This document shows, piece by piece, positions 1 through 12,178 of a DNA stretch of 64,000 nt (position 1 is the first letter of the stretch; every line of letters starts with the position of its first letter). The stretch is from positions 12,418,534 to 12,482,533 of the forward strand of contig CP137675.1 in the NCBI GenBank assembly GCA_037976565.1. The letters run 5' to 3'. The DNA comes from Mesocentrotus franciscanus (Eukaryota > Echinodermata > Echinoidea > Camarodonta > Strongylocentrotidae). The position numbers were made by a program, and so were the translations under genes. A model generated the notes under the pieces. That model was not told the DNA's origin and did no database searches. It worked only from the letters and a program-made list of their open reading frames with translations.

Positions 1-1532
1 CCAAAACGTAAGAGGCGACCCTATATACTCTTTACGCTCTTGATAGTTAAGGCAAACCTTTTGTGTTGTGCTTTAATAATGACTCGATACAAATTGTCAT
101 GCTAATGTTAGGATTGAACCACTTTGTATTCTATACCAGGGGCTCTGAATTTGTTTATAAGACCGGGGATGGGGATGGAAGCGGAGGGGGTGTGAGAGGT
201 TCAGGTATGTATCTGCTTTCTTAGGGTAATGTGTTTGGGTTGTTCTATTTCTATTCATCTAATGTACGGTCATTAGAGGCAAAACATGTGAATAAACTCG
301 ATCGCTGAATCTTATATTCATGACGTAAATGCTTGTATTCGAAATACATATAACAATAACATAAATATAACACTCCACATGCTGAGATATCTATCTCACA
401 AGGTGTCTGCACCTTCAACGGAATTTGATGATACTTTGTTGTCCATCCAATGTGTCATCTAACGCCATTTTTTAGTAAATTATTTTGATCGCATTCCCTA
501 TGGGATACCCACTCCACTGCCAAGACCAGAAAACTACCCCCGTAGGATAAGTACAACTGACAAAAAGTACCCCGGACAAACTCCTGACAACTTATTAAAA
601 CCATTACCCCGACCTTAACGATCCGACGCTTTATATTTGTTGTAATAACCTAAGCAAGAATAAAGTAATTTCGGATAATTGGAAGAATGAGAATCACCGA
701 TTTATCTTTATTGGTACCTGTAAGGACGCTATGTGATACTTGACAGAGACTGAAATTCTCACAAAACGTGTTCATATTTGTGACGGTTTTTGTTTGTTTT
801 TGTTCTAAAGTAAGTTTCAAACATTGGATTATGAGGACCAGAAAATATTCACGTGGTAAGACAATTTATGGCACTCCCTTTGTTACTTGAAGTGGGCAAA
901 TTTATTATTGTCTAGGCACTGTAAGACCTTTTCGAGTTCATACCGTTGTCCAAAAATCGAATTGTACGGAATCATTTAAAGTGTGTGCACGACAGTGTAG
1001 GGTCAAGAATTTTGATGTGATGGAGCACGAGAGGGCACTATGATTTTTTGGGAACGAGGAGACACGTTTACCATTTCTGCACTACTTTCATCCATGAGTT
1101 TGGATTAGCTTTACTTCAATATGACAGATGAAGACATATCTCTTTAAAACCAAAAATACATGGTTGCATGTGATTCTTATTCCAGTTCCAGACAAGTCTT
1201 GTTATTGTATGTTATTGATTACTTTTTCCTTTTCTTTTTTTCTTTTTTAGTTTGGAAATTGTGAATAAAGTGTTGTTATCTTGCACCAAACACACCTTTT
1301 TTTCTAAAAGCGTATTGAAACTTCGCGAATTCTGTATGAGAGGCGTAAATTGCAAAATTGAGTTTAACCCCCCCCCCCTCCCCCAGGCTATATACACGCA
1401 CCAACAGTGGCGGATTTTTTTTTTCTCGGGGGGATGTTCCATGGAATAGATAGTCTTGGGATATTGAGTTTACCATGAACTTGTCTTAGACATCATATTA
1501 ATATTCTGTATCTGTTTTCTCGATTCTTTTAG
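1..1532. other. Upstream non-coding sequence, probably intron of the 1.5-8.6 kb gene
   Basis: No convincing coding exon is visible. The sequence is AT-rich with short poly-T, poly-C and poly-G tracts. An isolated CAGTGGCGGA motif at about 1404, followed by T- and G-rich sequence, resembles one end of the short inverted-repeat elements seen later in the window, but no matching second end was found. Bases 8-13 (GTAAGA) would make a splice donor for an exon ending at base 7. Its phase could fit the exon at 1533, but seven bases are too few to claim an exon. Confidence 0.45.
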
Positions 1533-1619
1533 ATGTAGACCTGAATGGGTTCATCTCGTCATCATTGAATATTCTTGAAGATAGTCAACGTGCTGACAAG
1601 AAAGAATTGAAACGAGAAA
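1533..1619 (+). CDS. Exon 1 of visible part, proline-rich protein gene
   Basis: The acceptor follows a T-rich tract (CGATTCTTTTAG) and the donor is GTAAGT. Two leading bases complete a codon from an upstream exon. Then 28 codons read VDLNGFISSSLNILEDSQRA and on through a Lys/Glu/Arg-rich helix. The one trailing base joins the next exon to make AGA. The phase match supports it, but it is short and the weakest exon of the set. Confidence 0.6.
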
Positions 1620-4600
1620 GTAAGTCAAAAAAGGAAGGGATTATCCATGCAGGTTCGTCGATGTGAGGGGGGGGGGCAGACAAATAGATTATAAGAGTAC
1701 AATGCATAGTTCATCTCTTCTTTTTTTAATTCTATAAGAGAGGATCAGTCAAATTGAAACGAGAATAGAAGTAAAGATAGAATAAGAATATTCACGAAGG
1801 GGCGTCCATCCATTTTCAGGGTGGAGGGGATGGGGTGCAAAAACACATTGATTGGATTTATTGGAAGCATTTATCAAGTATACACTATTAATCTTATAAT
1901 GGGGAGGGGGAGGGAAAACTACCCCAACGTATACCTCCATCGATGCCCCTTTATCCATTTCACTTTTATGCAATTTGGAACCTGCTTCATACCATTAAAA
2001 CGTTTTGACTTAAGATACGGCATTATACGTCGATTATCAAGGTGGGTGATTGATGATGAGAACTGAAGGTCCAGGTAATGAAACTGAGAAAAAAGGAGAG
2101 AATTATGAGTGTTAGAATTATCAAGAGTGTTTCAGATTCAGCTACTATTGTGCCTTTACAAGGTATCAATCTACCTTTGACACTTCCTACCCATGAGACA
2201 AACAGAGTTAGAAAACATCCACGGTCATTACCAAACTTCGATTGCCATACATGATGCACGGAACAATTTGTCGAGAGATGGGATGGGAAGTTTGGTTATT
2301 TCAGGTCATGAAAAACTTGTGAATATTGATAATTGAGATAATTTTATGATTATTGTTTGAATACGTTTACATCAATTTACACACGTTATCATCTCAATCA
2401 ACTTCTTTATATCTTATAGGAGGAAACCACTACAAAGCTGCTGCTAAAACCTACGGCCAGATACCTGCCACGCCCCGGCCCCCGTCGGTCAAATTCCAGA
2501 CCTCCGTCCGTAAACCCCTACTGAACATCAGCACCCAATCCATGACGGGCACTAAAACCAAGAGGACCCATACCCCACCTACCCCGCCCCCGCAAGCAAG
2601 GCGACCCAAGTCCGTTGCGTATGAGGCTCAGGCTGCTGCTTTAGCTGGGTCAGGTGCATCGACACCACAGAGACCGGTGTTGTACAGATCGAAGACTGCT
2701 CCGGGTCAGGTAAGGGCAAGGCTAGGAGAGGGAGTAAAATGGATGATGATAATATTTTGTGATTAATCTAGACTTATATAACATGGCCATGGCTGAAATC
2801 TCAAACCAAAGCACATTATCTATTACATAATTAACAAATGTTAACGAGTTTGTTCACATTAATTTGCTTGGGGATTCCTGAAATTTGTATTCTTGAAAAG
2901 AAGAAGCATGTGATTACAAGACAAATAGCTCATACCCCCCCCCCCTTCCAGTGAATTATTTCAGGACTAATTGGTTCCTGAAATCAAATTCCCAGAAAAA
3001 GAAAAGAAAGAAAAGAAAAGAAAAGGAATTGATCCTGGATCCGCATCCACGTTCTTTTTTTACTGATTCACATACATGGGCCCTTTTAAGGAAGCACATC
3101 TTTAAACATTAAAATATCTTTGGCTATCATGTATGTTTTTCCTGCTTCGCTATAAATTTTTGGTGAAGTTATTTCATTAATTGTAATAATGCGCTATCCT
3201 CGTCTTCTTATTGTTATTAATTGTTGCCCTATACTTTATGGGAGCTGTTACAAACTTCATAAAACTGTCACTTTTCCTTTGGTGAACATTATATTTGATA
3301 GACCTTATTTCTCTGCATAATCTGCACGCGTGTGTGATGGTGACGGGCATGACTAATTCTTGAGAAATATTCGTGGTAATTGGAAAATTCTTCGTGCTCT
3401 TGTTTCTTATACTTAATACTCTCGTAATTTCTAGGGCTTGAATTTTAAATTCTTCTTAAAACTTAAAAATATTTTAAATCATTAAGATTTCTTTTACAGG
3501 ATATACAATTAAAGGTTTTACCGAAATTGACTTCTGCAAATATATCTTTGAGGACTTAAAACTTCTCGTCTATCAGATTGTTTGTAAATAATGTCATGCA
3601 TGAGCGCGCAGCCAAAGGTAAATCGTAGGATTTAAAAATTGAATTCATTAGACTTGAATTTTAAGTATTTTAAGAATTTAAAATTCATATTATAGTCTTG
3701 TTTCAAATCCGAATTTCAAATCCTGGACTTTAAATGGTGGTGCCTTCTTCTTGATCTCATATTCATTTTTTTTTCCTTGTGTGTGTGTGTCTAACCTTGC
3801 ACTTGACTAACAGGCTGAGATGGAAGGTAAAGATAACAGTAATGAGAAGGATGACGAGAAGGCGGTCGAAGAATCGGTGAGTCATCAAGTCATCGACAAA
3901 TTCAATGTCAGCCCCGAACTAAGAATATATATATATATATATATATATTATATCCGATGTGCCTAAATAACGCCCAACGCACACTAACTACAATACAAAA
4001 TTAAAAAGGAAGATTTAGTACCCGTATAGACCTCGAGAGCAGTATCCCCCTCCCCGCCAACACTTTCTTTCTGGTCTTATGAAATCCGGTAGGATTCCGA
4101 AAATCGTTTCCCATTGTGAAATATTTCTCACCGCATAGACCAAGAAAGCAATTCAGTGTCTGGTCCAATTTTATTACATGTGGTCTTCACATATTAAGCC
4201 GAAAACTCTTTGCAAATATTAAAGCGGAGGGGACGGGGGTATAGGGTTAAAACCCAGGGTATAATTAATATGCCCCCACACACTTTATCAAGGGAAAGGA
4301 CGTTCTGGTGTGCTCCATTTCCGCTGAGATTTGCTCCTATGTGTATCGGTCAATACAATTAGTCATTGCTCATTGTGAGGTGTATCTAATCAATATTGTC
4401 ACGTCAAGTTTGGTGCTTTGTTGCCGCTCGAGATAACATAACAAACTTCACTACTTTCATTTTATGATATTTTGTTATTCCATAAATCGATATCATTGTT
4501 TCTGAGGTACAGATTTCGAAAGTAGAAATTCTTGCCAATCATTGAGATTTCATTGACATTTCAATTGTTTCATGTATCACTATATTCACTATCATATTGT

Positions 4601-7600
4601 ATTGCCTTCTAAAATCACGTGAGGCTTACGCAATGTGCGATTGTCATGTTCGCACTATTCAGGAGGTGACACACAAGGCTATTAAAATTGCCTTAGGTTG
4701 ATTCTCTGTGTAATCATGTTGTATGCAACTTTCCTTTTTGTTAAATTTGGCCTATGATTATTAACAAACGTTTAAAAAAAAAACAGACAGAAAAAAAAAA
4801 ATGTTTACTTTATATATGTTTCCTTCGTTACAATGTTGCCATTTTACTTTCAGCTGACTGTAGGTCCTTCTGTCGAAAAATTACCATTAAGTCATCCATT
4901 AATTCTTATTTTCCAAATAATCAATATATCTATTTCGTTTTCTCCTATACCCCAGTATTCGGCCTCAAAGACAACATCAGACAAACTAGGCCCAAGAATG
5001 AAGGCATGGGCCGAAGGGGCTACTGATTTCGGTAAGTTCCATCTCAATCATTACAGCCTATATAGTCATTATATCCGAGACCGTTACCAGACCGACAAAG
5101 AAACAAAACAACAAAAACAACAAAAATAGATACACTACCCCGAATGGACAATATTTTGGTCTATTATCGGTCGCTTGGGATTCGGTTGACTGGGATATTA
5201 GCAGGGCCGTCGATATATAGTCAGGATGGGATGGGGAAGGAAGGGGAGGGGGACATTCATCTTAATTGCATGCTCCATTGTTTATAAGCAGTTGAATCCG
5301 AAGCTATCAGGGGCAACTGAATCCCTACCCCACCCCTCCCCACTGTCTCCCCATTATTTAGTCTCTAGTCTTCATTTCACAAGTGGTAACTCGAAATTTA
5401 CATTTTGCTCTGAGTCTATATAGAGCTAGGTTAAGAATTGATTAGAGTAGGAAATTAGCCACGAAGCGATTGTCGCCGAAGCATAATGTTGTAGAACCTC
5501 CGACGTTTAATCCGGCAACAAATGCTGCGGGTTTGGTTCATTTCGTTAAAAGAAGCCTATATAGAGATATGGTTAGGGTTGCAGTTGGGCTTTAGGTTAG
5601 GTTTAGGGTTAGGGTTGGGTCCAAGGTTTGAATTTAGGATATCGGTTAGTGTAGGAAATTATCGCTTAGCACTTGTCGCCCGGAATATGTGTCGTAGAAC
5701 TTCCACTAATGTCAAGGGATTGACATAATATCTATGTGTGACGAATTGAAAGTCAATCAGAGATGTTCCTATCATAATCGTTGAATTCGAGCCAAGAGGG
5801 CGCTCACCTTGCGGAAGGGTTATTGACGTTGCGTCCTTGTTGGGTCTGGCTTGACAATCATGCCCCTGCGGTGACCGGTCCAACTTTCAATGGACCAGAA
5901 ACCATTCCTCACCGCAAGCGACATGACAATGACAGTTTTCCTTTGTCCGAAATTGTTAGTCAATATCACGCCGTAGTTGGTGAGCCCCTTGTTCATGTTG
6001 GTGTTGCTTAGGAGTTATTACCTTACCAACTGCCAGGGTATCAACAAGTCTTGTATTGGGTCGGTCAAGGAAAGTACAAAAATGCCGTTCCAACGCGTCA
6101 AAGTTATTCCAATTAAAGGTAGGTTTCATTGCAAAATGCAAAACAATTTTTATTGATCCGTCGAGACATGCCTCTTGTAGTCCTCCTTTTAAAAAAGTGC
6201 CCATTTTTCGTATTGTGTTCCATTATCTTGGTCCGCTTGGCATCATGACTTTGATAAGCTCTCAGGTAGTGTTCGGACCCATCAATAATACCTATTTTCA
6301 TACATTTCATTTCATGACTGCATACATGATTTAACGTTCAACAACCAATTTTCTTGTATCCTGCAGAGAAAGACGTCGCATACAACATGCTTCAATCTCT
6401 GAATGGCGCTCAACCAGTTCCTCGACCCGCGGCTCCTGCAAATGCTATGATGAACCCACGTCGAAGCATGCCCGCCAATGGCAGAGTCCCAGCGGCCACT
6501 CACGTGTATGTTCCGCCGTCACCAGCCCCTAGACAAGCAGTGCCGAACAGGAATGGCCGAGATGATACGCATGTACAGGCCTGGATGAAGCAATTAAGAG
6601 AGAAGCTAGAGCTGTAAGCATTTCGTTTTTAATTTTTACTTTCAATGTAGACGTTTGTAAGGACGCTTAAAGACTGATGACTCTAACAAGGTGAAAATTA
6701 ATGATTGTTCTCGTTAGGTTGAGTTTACTCGACGAGAAGACGATGTAGCATGATGCAGAATTTCGTCAAGTCCACTCTCTCGAAAGAAGCGGATACGACA
6801 TCATTGAAACTTATAAATGATGCAGAATAGAATGGATATCTACTTCTTAATTCTACGTTAGAAGTGAATTGATTTCTCTCGTCCTCAAGAAGTCGGTTTG
6901 ATGGGGTTCCGGTTTCTCCTTGTCTCTCATCTCTGTGGGCCGATCTACCACTGGCTAATTCACAATCCTACCTACAGATCTGGAAAGAAATTGCAACATA
7001 ATTAGATTCAATAGTTAATCGTGCAAAATTATCCTGATTGATGTCTCAAAATGCCACAATGATGGTGAAATATAATTGAAATTGTGCATTGTAAGCCATT
7101 TGATCAGAAAACAGCTCGCATTGGAAATATTTGTATCAGACCAGACAAGTCAAAAGTCCCCGATGTGTAGCCGAATGGGCCTCTTCTTTCACTGAAAGGC
7201 TTACGATGCATACAAATTTAGTTCTCTATTCATATGAATATTCGGGTCTTTAACCTGGCAAAAAAGTCTTCTTTGCCATTTTATTTCAACCTCTGATCGT
7301 GGTTTGATCATAAGATGCGCGGCGGCCTTGTGTTGACACGAGTTTCGATCTTGTAACCCTGTCCTCCAGAATGCACCTTTCATGGTCAAAGCTCACTAAG
7401 AATTTAGAGTAGATCTAGGATTGTGTGTTAAAGTGGGCACAATTCCCAAAAGATATCACAATTTATTAAGGGGGCAACATTTTTGTTGCAGATGGGTTTC
7501 AAACGGTCGAGGTGCAGGTCGGTTGTTTCCCCTATTAATCCGGCGCTGCAGAGTTCTGTAACAAAAACAAAATAAAACATAATTGGCAATTCTCCTATCC

Positions 7601-8629
7601 CGGATCGCATGTCACAAATCTACTTCCCTTTAAACAAAAAATATGGAAGTGGAGCATGGACTCTTGTTTACTGTCCGCCAGACAATCGATCTCGGGCTGA
7701 GACTTTAATAATGGACGATCAAAAGTATTGATTTGTTGCTTTGTCTGTCTCTCTTCCTACCTGTGTACTTCTAAACTTATTGTCCATGGTTGATGATTGA
7801 TGACCGCGTGGTGATCTTGGGCAACTCTTTTCATTTCGTTTTGTTGTAATGATATGTGTCGTACATTGATACTGTCCGTGAGACATGTACTTCCCTTGGT
7901 TCCGTGTTCAAGAAGTATTATTGACAATGTCGACAGGGAGCTAGAAAGGCTATAAACTTCATGTAAAGTGCCCTTCCGTCTCTAAGCTGACGATGTCAAA
8001 CTCTTGTGCCCTCCATCGTGTGTACACACAAGTTTTACACACCGTTTATACACGTACTTTAGACAAACAGTATGTTGATTTAATTACTCTTTGTACTAAA
8101 CAAATACTAATGTTGAAGTCTTAAATTTGAAGACTTCTTTTCCGCTTGTTAGAATTTTTACCGACCACTTATGGTAAATTTTATCCCTTTTCTTGTAACC
8201 TCTTTATCCCTATTTTGCTAAATGGGAAAATTATAAAAAAATCATTTCTTGGTTAACAGTACTTGTCGACAACTTCGTTTCTACACCCCTTATCCTTTCA
8301 AAATATTCAAACGATGCCCATTTTCAATTTAAAAAAAATAACCTCTGATCTTATTCCCTGTAAATTTCAGTCAACAACCAGGCTTGGACGTTCGTCAGCT
8401 GCCAAAGTCGATGGCTGCCTCCAATCCTCAGGCTCCGCGTAAGAAGCGGGTCACCATCGCCGAGGAGTACCGGCACGAGAACAGCCACTTCATGATGACC
8501 AAGCCGACATACCGACGCCATTTTATCATCGCACCGGACTGGGTGTCGGAGAGAACCTCTCATCGTCGGCTTCAACAGCAGGGCTGGGCTAGGAAGAACA
8601 GGCTCGGTAGTCAGGGTGTAGGGTATTGA
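1533..8629 (+). CDS. Unrecognised basic, proline-rich protein, 3' part of a multi-exon gene (339 residues in window)
   Basis: Six exons join without a frame break: 1533-1619, 2420-2709, 3814-3876, 4956-5031, 6367-6613 and 8371-8629 (stop TGA). Each junction has AG and GT at the intron borders, and the split codons join in phase (AGA, GAG and CTT at three junctions; phase 0 at two). Introns are 0.8 to 1.8 kb. The 5' end lies outside the window or was not found. The protein has no domain I recognise. The second exon carries Lys/Arg and TPPTPPP-type proline-rich sequence, the third is acidic, the fourth and fifth contain short helical-looking segments (around DKLGPRMKAWAEG and VQAWMKQLREKLEL), and the last is very basic. 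Just before EEYRHE the last exon has KKRVTIAE, which resembles the RVxF docking motif for protein phosphatase 1 but has Ile instead of Phe or Trp. No signal peptide or membrane segment is visible. The composition suggests a disordered cytoplasmic or cytoskeleton-associated protein, which is inference only. Confidence 0.8.
2420..2709 (+). CDS. Exon 2 of visible part, proline-rich protein gene
   Basis: The acceptor is TATCTTATAG and the donor CAG|GTAAGG. It encodes GGNHYKAAAKTYGQIPATPR at its start and then a Pro/Thr/Lys-rich segment ending YRSKTAPGQ. GC content is much higher than in the flanking introns, as expected for a coding exon. Phase 0 at the 3' end. Confidence 0.8.
3436..3690. repeat. 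Imperfect AT-rich inverted repeat inside an intron
   Basis: The arms at about 3436-3470 and 3652-3690 share CTTGAATTTTAAATTCTT-like sequence in opposite orientation, with several mismatches. This is probably a decayed foldback or MITE copy in the intron between exons 2 and 3. The sequence is so AT-rich that part of the pairing could be chance. Confidence 0.4.
3814..3876 (+). CDS. Exon 3 of visible part, acidic linker
   Basis: The exon has 63 bases (21 codons), acceptor GACTAACAG and donor GTGAGT, phase 0 at both ends. It encodes a charged, acidic stretch (AEMEGKDNSNEKDDEKAVEE plus S). It could be skipped without a frameshift because its length is a multiple of three. Confidence 0.7.
3924..3949. 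repeat. (AT)n microsatellite
   Basis: About 13 uninterrupted AT dinucleotides within the intron that follows exon 3. Confidence 0.9.
4956..5031 (+). CDS. Exon 4 of visible part
   Basis: The acceptor is TATACCCCAG and the donor G|GTAAGT. It encodes YSASKTTSDKLGPRMKAWAE and GATDF, ending with one base (G) that joins AG of the next exon to make GAG. Confidence 0.75.
5445..5715. repeat. Diverged direct repeat flanking a telomere-like patch, intronic
   Basis: 5445-5510 and 5648-5715 share GTAGGAAATTA, TTGTCGCC and GTAGAAC(C/T)TCC in the same order. Between them, at about 5590-5620, lies a short TTAGGG-like run (a few degenerate units). This looks like a decayed tandem repeat, not a telomere. Confidence 0.45.
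6367..6613 (+). CDS. Exon 5 of visible part, proline/alanine-rich with a basic helix
   Basis: The acceptor is TATCCTGCAG and the donor GCT|GTAAGC. It starts KDVAYNMLQSLNGAQPVPRP, continues Pro/Ala/Arg-rich, and ends in a likely amphipathic helix (THVQAWMKQLREKLE). Two trailing bases (CT) join T of the last exon to make Leu. Confidence 0.8.
8371..8629 (+). CDS. Last exon and stop codon, proline-rich protein gene
   Basis: The acceptor is GTAAATTTCAG. It encodes 85 residues rich in Arg, Gln and His, including KKRVTIAEEYRHENSHFM and APDWVSERTSHRRLQQ, and stops at TGA 8627-8629. GC content is clearly higher than in the sequence on either side. The 3' UTR end is not fixed; AATAAA occurs at 9738-9743 and 10392-10397. 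Confidence 0.8.
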
Positions 8630-8659
8630 ACCTAGGCTTTAATCATTACCATCGTAATG

Positions 8660-8789
8660 CCTCGGTCACACCGCCAAACCAACACACGACACCAAACCGA
8701 CCGATTCTTGGTCATTCGGGGGTATTGTGATTTTATGTTTGGTCTGTTGTCGGTCTGGCGTCGGTCTCGTTGCATGGTGTGACTGAGGT
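8660..8789 (+). mobile_element. ~130-bp MITE, family A (copy 1)
   Basis: The ends are inverted repeats: CTCGGTCACACCGCCAAACC at the left and GGTGTGACTGAGG at the right. The interior has ACCGACCGATTCTTGGTCAT and GGTCTGTTGTCGGTCTGG. The same layout recurs at 23125-23195 (partial), 40700-40822, 49738-49862, 50633-50768 and 50766-50895. No coding capacity. It lies about 30 bases after the stop codon of the upstream gene, so it may be part of that gene's 3' UTR. Confidence 0.75.
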
Positions 8790-11440
8790 TTTATCCTTGT
8801 CATCAGGATGCTTTCAGTTATTAAATCTATGACACATTTTGACACGGCAAAACGGCATCATTTGGCGGTCGGAAAACTGGCAGCTAGCTTCAGTCTGCCG
8901 GTACATGTTTGAGAAAGGTGTCGGGATTGTAGACATTGAAACTGTCACAAGTAAATACATTTCGGGATGTGTCATAGAACTCATCTCTTGTAAGTTTTCC
9001 TTGTTTATGTTTCTATGCTTTGCCACTATAAGTGCAAACTCGGGAATGAGACAACTGAATCGTCTTTCGGAAGTTGTGATGAGTTTGCAATTTATTGTCC
9101 ATGTGTTTATAAAAGAAAAATTATATTTCTTTTGTTTTGTGCTGCATGTGAAATCACGACCAAGCCATCACTCTATTTGTGCACGATGTGCCTTAAGACC
9201 TTAATATATTAGTTGTTTAGCGTGGGCCAAATCGTAAATTGCGGGAGCCCGGGCCGTCATTGACCGAGCACGGGTCTTACGATGGGTTGGGATCATAATT
9301 CTCATCTACTCACTATTGTCTCCCTTCTCCCTATGTTTGTTTTGGTGATTAATAGGGCTATGTGCCCCGTGCCCCACCCATTCCCAAACGGTCAACGTTA
9401 CACTTTATAAACTCTTCGTTAAAGCATAACAGTATTGTACATTTTGAAGTGTGCCTTGCCCTCACGAGTTACCCCGATGAAAAGCAACGATGGGGATCAC
9501 TGACTGTTGCTGGATAATGAAAAAAGTAGTACTTATTTTATAGTTCCATAGTTGGATACACCCCAACCCCATATGTGTAAATTACAGTTTTTAAAAAGAA
9601 AACGGGAGGGGGTATTGTATATCACCTTAAAACATGTTGAATGCTAATGGTAGCATGCGGTTGCCAAGAAAAGTACCATTAATTATTAACATGATAGGGG
9701 ATACGTAGCAATTGATCTAAATCATCAGAAAATATCAAATAAATTGAGTGCAATTAGCAGTCGCCATTTTATCATGTGCATAATTACCTTAAAGTTTATA
9801 TTCTTTACTTACTAATCTTGAATGACATTATTTCAAAAAAATTATACTGTATTTCATTAAAATGTTAGCAATTTACTATCGAACTCCGTCCTATTCTCAA
9901 TCATACGCAATCTTTACCCGATCTTTCATTTTTCTTCATCGTAATGCACCTGAAGTAAAATATAAATCAGGTGTTAGAAGTTGAATAATTAGATCAATAT
10001 GAGACTTAATAGTAAGAGCAAAATATTTGTAGTGTGTGAAAACTTATTTAAGTTGATTTCATTGACTGTATGTATTCGAATTCTGTGACTGTTCTATCAT
10101 GGTTGTTTCTCTTCTAAAATATTTGAATGGCAAATCTTATGATTCTCGAATTATATTGTGATGGATATAACATTAATATATTTTATAACATCGACATAAA
10201 ATCATATGTAATGAAAATTTGTTATTTTAAGATACGAGAGAGAAGATTGTTTATTTTTCTTGTTCATATGTTTTATTGTGTACATGTCAATTCTATTTTT
10301 TTACGATTCTACTAATTTACAAATAAATTGCTAAGTATTCTGCAATTAGTTCTTGTGAACAAGCAGAAAATCACTTGAGAATAGTCTATGCAATAAAAGG
10401 TAGTAATAGAAAAAATATTAATGGGTTTTATCATCTTAAAATAGTAATATCGTTCTATTCTGAAAGTTCATCTTCACATAATCTCTTCCAATTTTAATAG
10501 ATTGAAATAAATACATTTACACGATGGCTCTTTTTAAAGTTGCAAATTTAGATATTACTTTGTCTATCAATAACTTTCTGACTAGATTTTTCTAAATATT
10601 TGATTAAACTTAACTTGACAATACTAAAGAGTGCAAGGCTAAAGCATTAATTTACATTTACATACTCTTAAATGCCTGCGAAAAAGATTTCAAATTATAT
10701 AATGACCGTTGTCTATTTCCTTTGTACATTTCCTGTTTTAGACTTTGTATCCATATATGTTTAGTTTGGACTCAGATTATATTCGCTGACAGGCATCTTC
10801 TTCCATTTGGTTAATATCAAATGAAATGCACTAAATAAACCAACGAAGAACACATAAAATTTAAATGAATGTGACGTGTTTTGGAGTTTCATATAATGCT
10901 TTATTCTCTGCCTGGTGTAAAATTTAGGCTGAGGATGGAACATTAAACTCCCAAACATGTCATATTTATTTGTATGCTATGTGTTTTTTTTTTGTATTTA
11001 TTTTGAAACTGTTAACTGTCTCCCTTTAGGAGAAAAAAAAATAGGATTTTGAGCAATGTTAGAAATTTGATTGGTTATGGATTATGTAGAAGCTGGTTTC
11101 TTCTACCATTATTGCAAAGTAAAACGCATAGGTTTAGAAAAAAACAGTACCAACTATCATCATTCATCATCTTTAAAATAGAAGATTTCACTACAATGAC
11201 GTTTTACATAATCATCTACTGACGTCAGGAGTATTATGGTGATAACTTTGTGTGAAAAAAAATGATAAAACTAGTCACGTTTGAATATAAAATACATTAT
11301 TTCTGATATGTTTCCCCAACTTTATTCTGCAATCAGTTAACGATTATATGTATTCACTAATTTTATCAATCAATTGCATGTGTATGTGTGCTGAGTACGC
11401 AATAAAAAGAAATGATTACCTATCATATTAATTATGTCAT
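8790..11440. other. AT-rich non-coding stretch, possible 3' UTR then intergenic
   Basis: No exon-like segment is visible. From about 9700 the sequence becomes strongly AT-rich. AATAAA occurs at 9738-9743 and 10392-10397 on the + strand and could end the transcript of the upstream gene. The short open frames here are AT-biased and have no recognisable content. Confidence 0.5.
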
Positions 11441-11504
11441 GTCTATCAAATATATATATACATGTATATTGGAGGTGTGGATTGCACGTTGCGAAGTGCT
11501 AAGA

Positions 11505-11646
11505 GAGAGAAGAAAAAATGAATTTCAAAAGACGTAGAAATAGGGAGACTGAGAGGGAGAGAGGGGGCGAGGGAGGTGGAGGTAGGTGGAGAGAGGTGGA
11601 GAGAGGGGAAGATACAGACAGAGAAAGATTGAGAGAGCACAGGAGG

Positions 11647-11678
<32 letters not shown>

Positions 11679-11720
11679 AATAGAGAGAGAGAGAGAGGGG
11701 AGGGAGGGGGAGAGAGAGGG

Positions 11721-11771
<51 letters not shown>

Positions 11772-11787
11772 GAGAGAGAGAGAGAGT
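11505..11787. repeat. Compound GA / TA / GA microsatellite
   Basis: GA-rich purine sequence (11505-11720), then about 22 AT units (11722-11765), then GA units (11769-11786). Open frames across it are low-complexity artefacts. Confidence 0.9.
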
Positions 11788-12042
11788 ATATGTGAGCAAG
11801 AGAAAGAAATGGCCAGACAGACAGTGAGGGTGGAAGAACGAACAAATTGATTAAGCATAAAGTATGTACGTTTATCTCATTAAAAAAATCTCTGAAAAAG
11901 AAAAAGTCACGTCAGCAGCAACTAATAGAATATAAAATGCAATTTGCCATGCTCTCTTATGTAGGAAAACGAATAATTCACAATGAAGTGATAATGAATT
12001 CCGTTTTACTGCATAAGATCAAAATAATGACACACGCACACA

Positions 12043-12178
12043 ATCTCTCTCTCTCTCTCTCTTTCTATCTCTCTCTCTCTTTCTTTCTGTCTTTCTCTTT
12101 CTCTCTCTCCTTCTCTCTCTCTCTTTCTCTTTTTCTTTCTTGCTCTATCTCTCCCTCTCTCTTCTCTATGTCTCTCCG
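12043..12178. repeat. CT-rich microsatellite
   Basis: Imperfect TC/TTTC repeat of about 135 bases. Confidence 0.9.

Noticed and set aside
1..7. End of an upstream exon before GTAAGA at base 8
   Set aside because: The phase could fit the exon at 1533, but seven bases cannot be tested and the base before GT (C) is atypical.
3500..3570. Extra exon after TTTCTTTTACAG in the intron between exons 2 and 3
   Set aside because: The frame that would fit hits TAA after about 19 codons, and no donor precedes it.
5590..5620. Telomere or subtelomere
   Set aside because: Only a few degenerate TTAGGG-like units, inside an intron and with genes on both sides.
11446..11858. Ser/Leu/Tyr-Ile-rich open frames over GA/TA repeats
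   Set aside because: They are translations of microsatellite DNA. The same holds for frames at 16104-16433, 17618-17863, 18612-18935, 31064-31631, 44028-44343, 47291-47680, 49910-50594 and 60551-60983.
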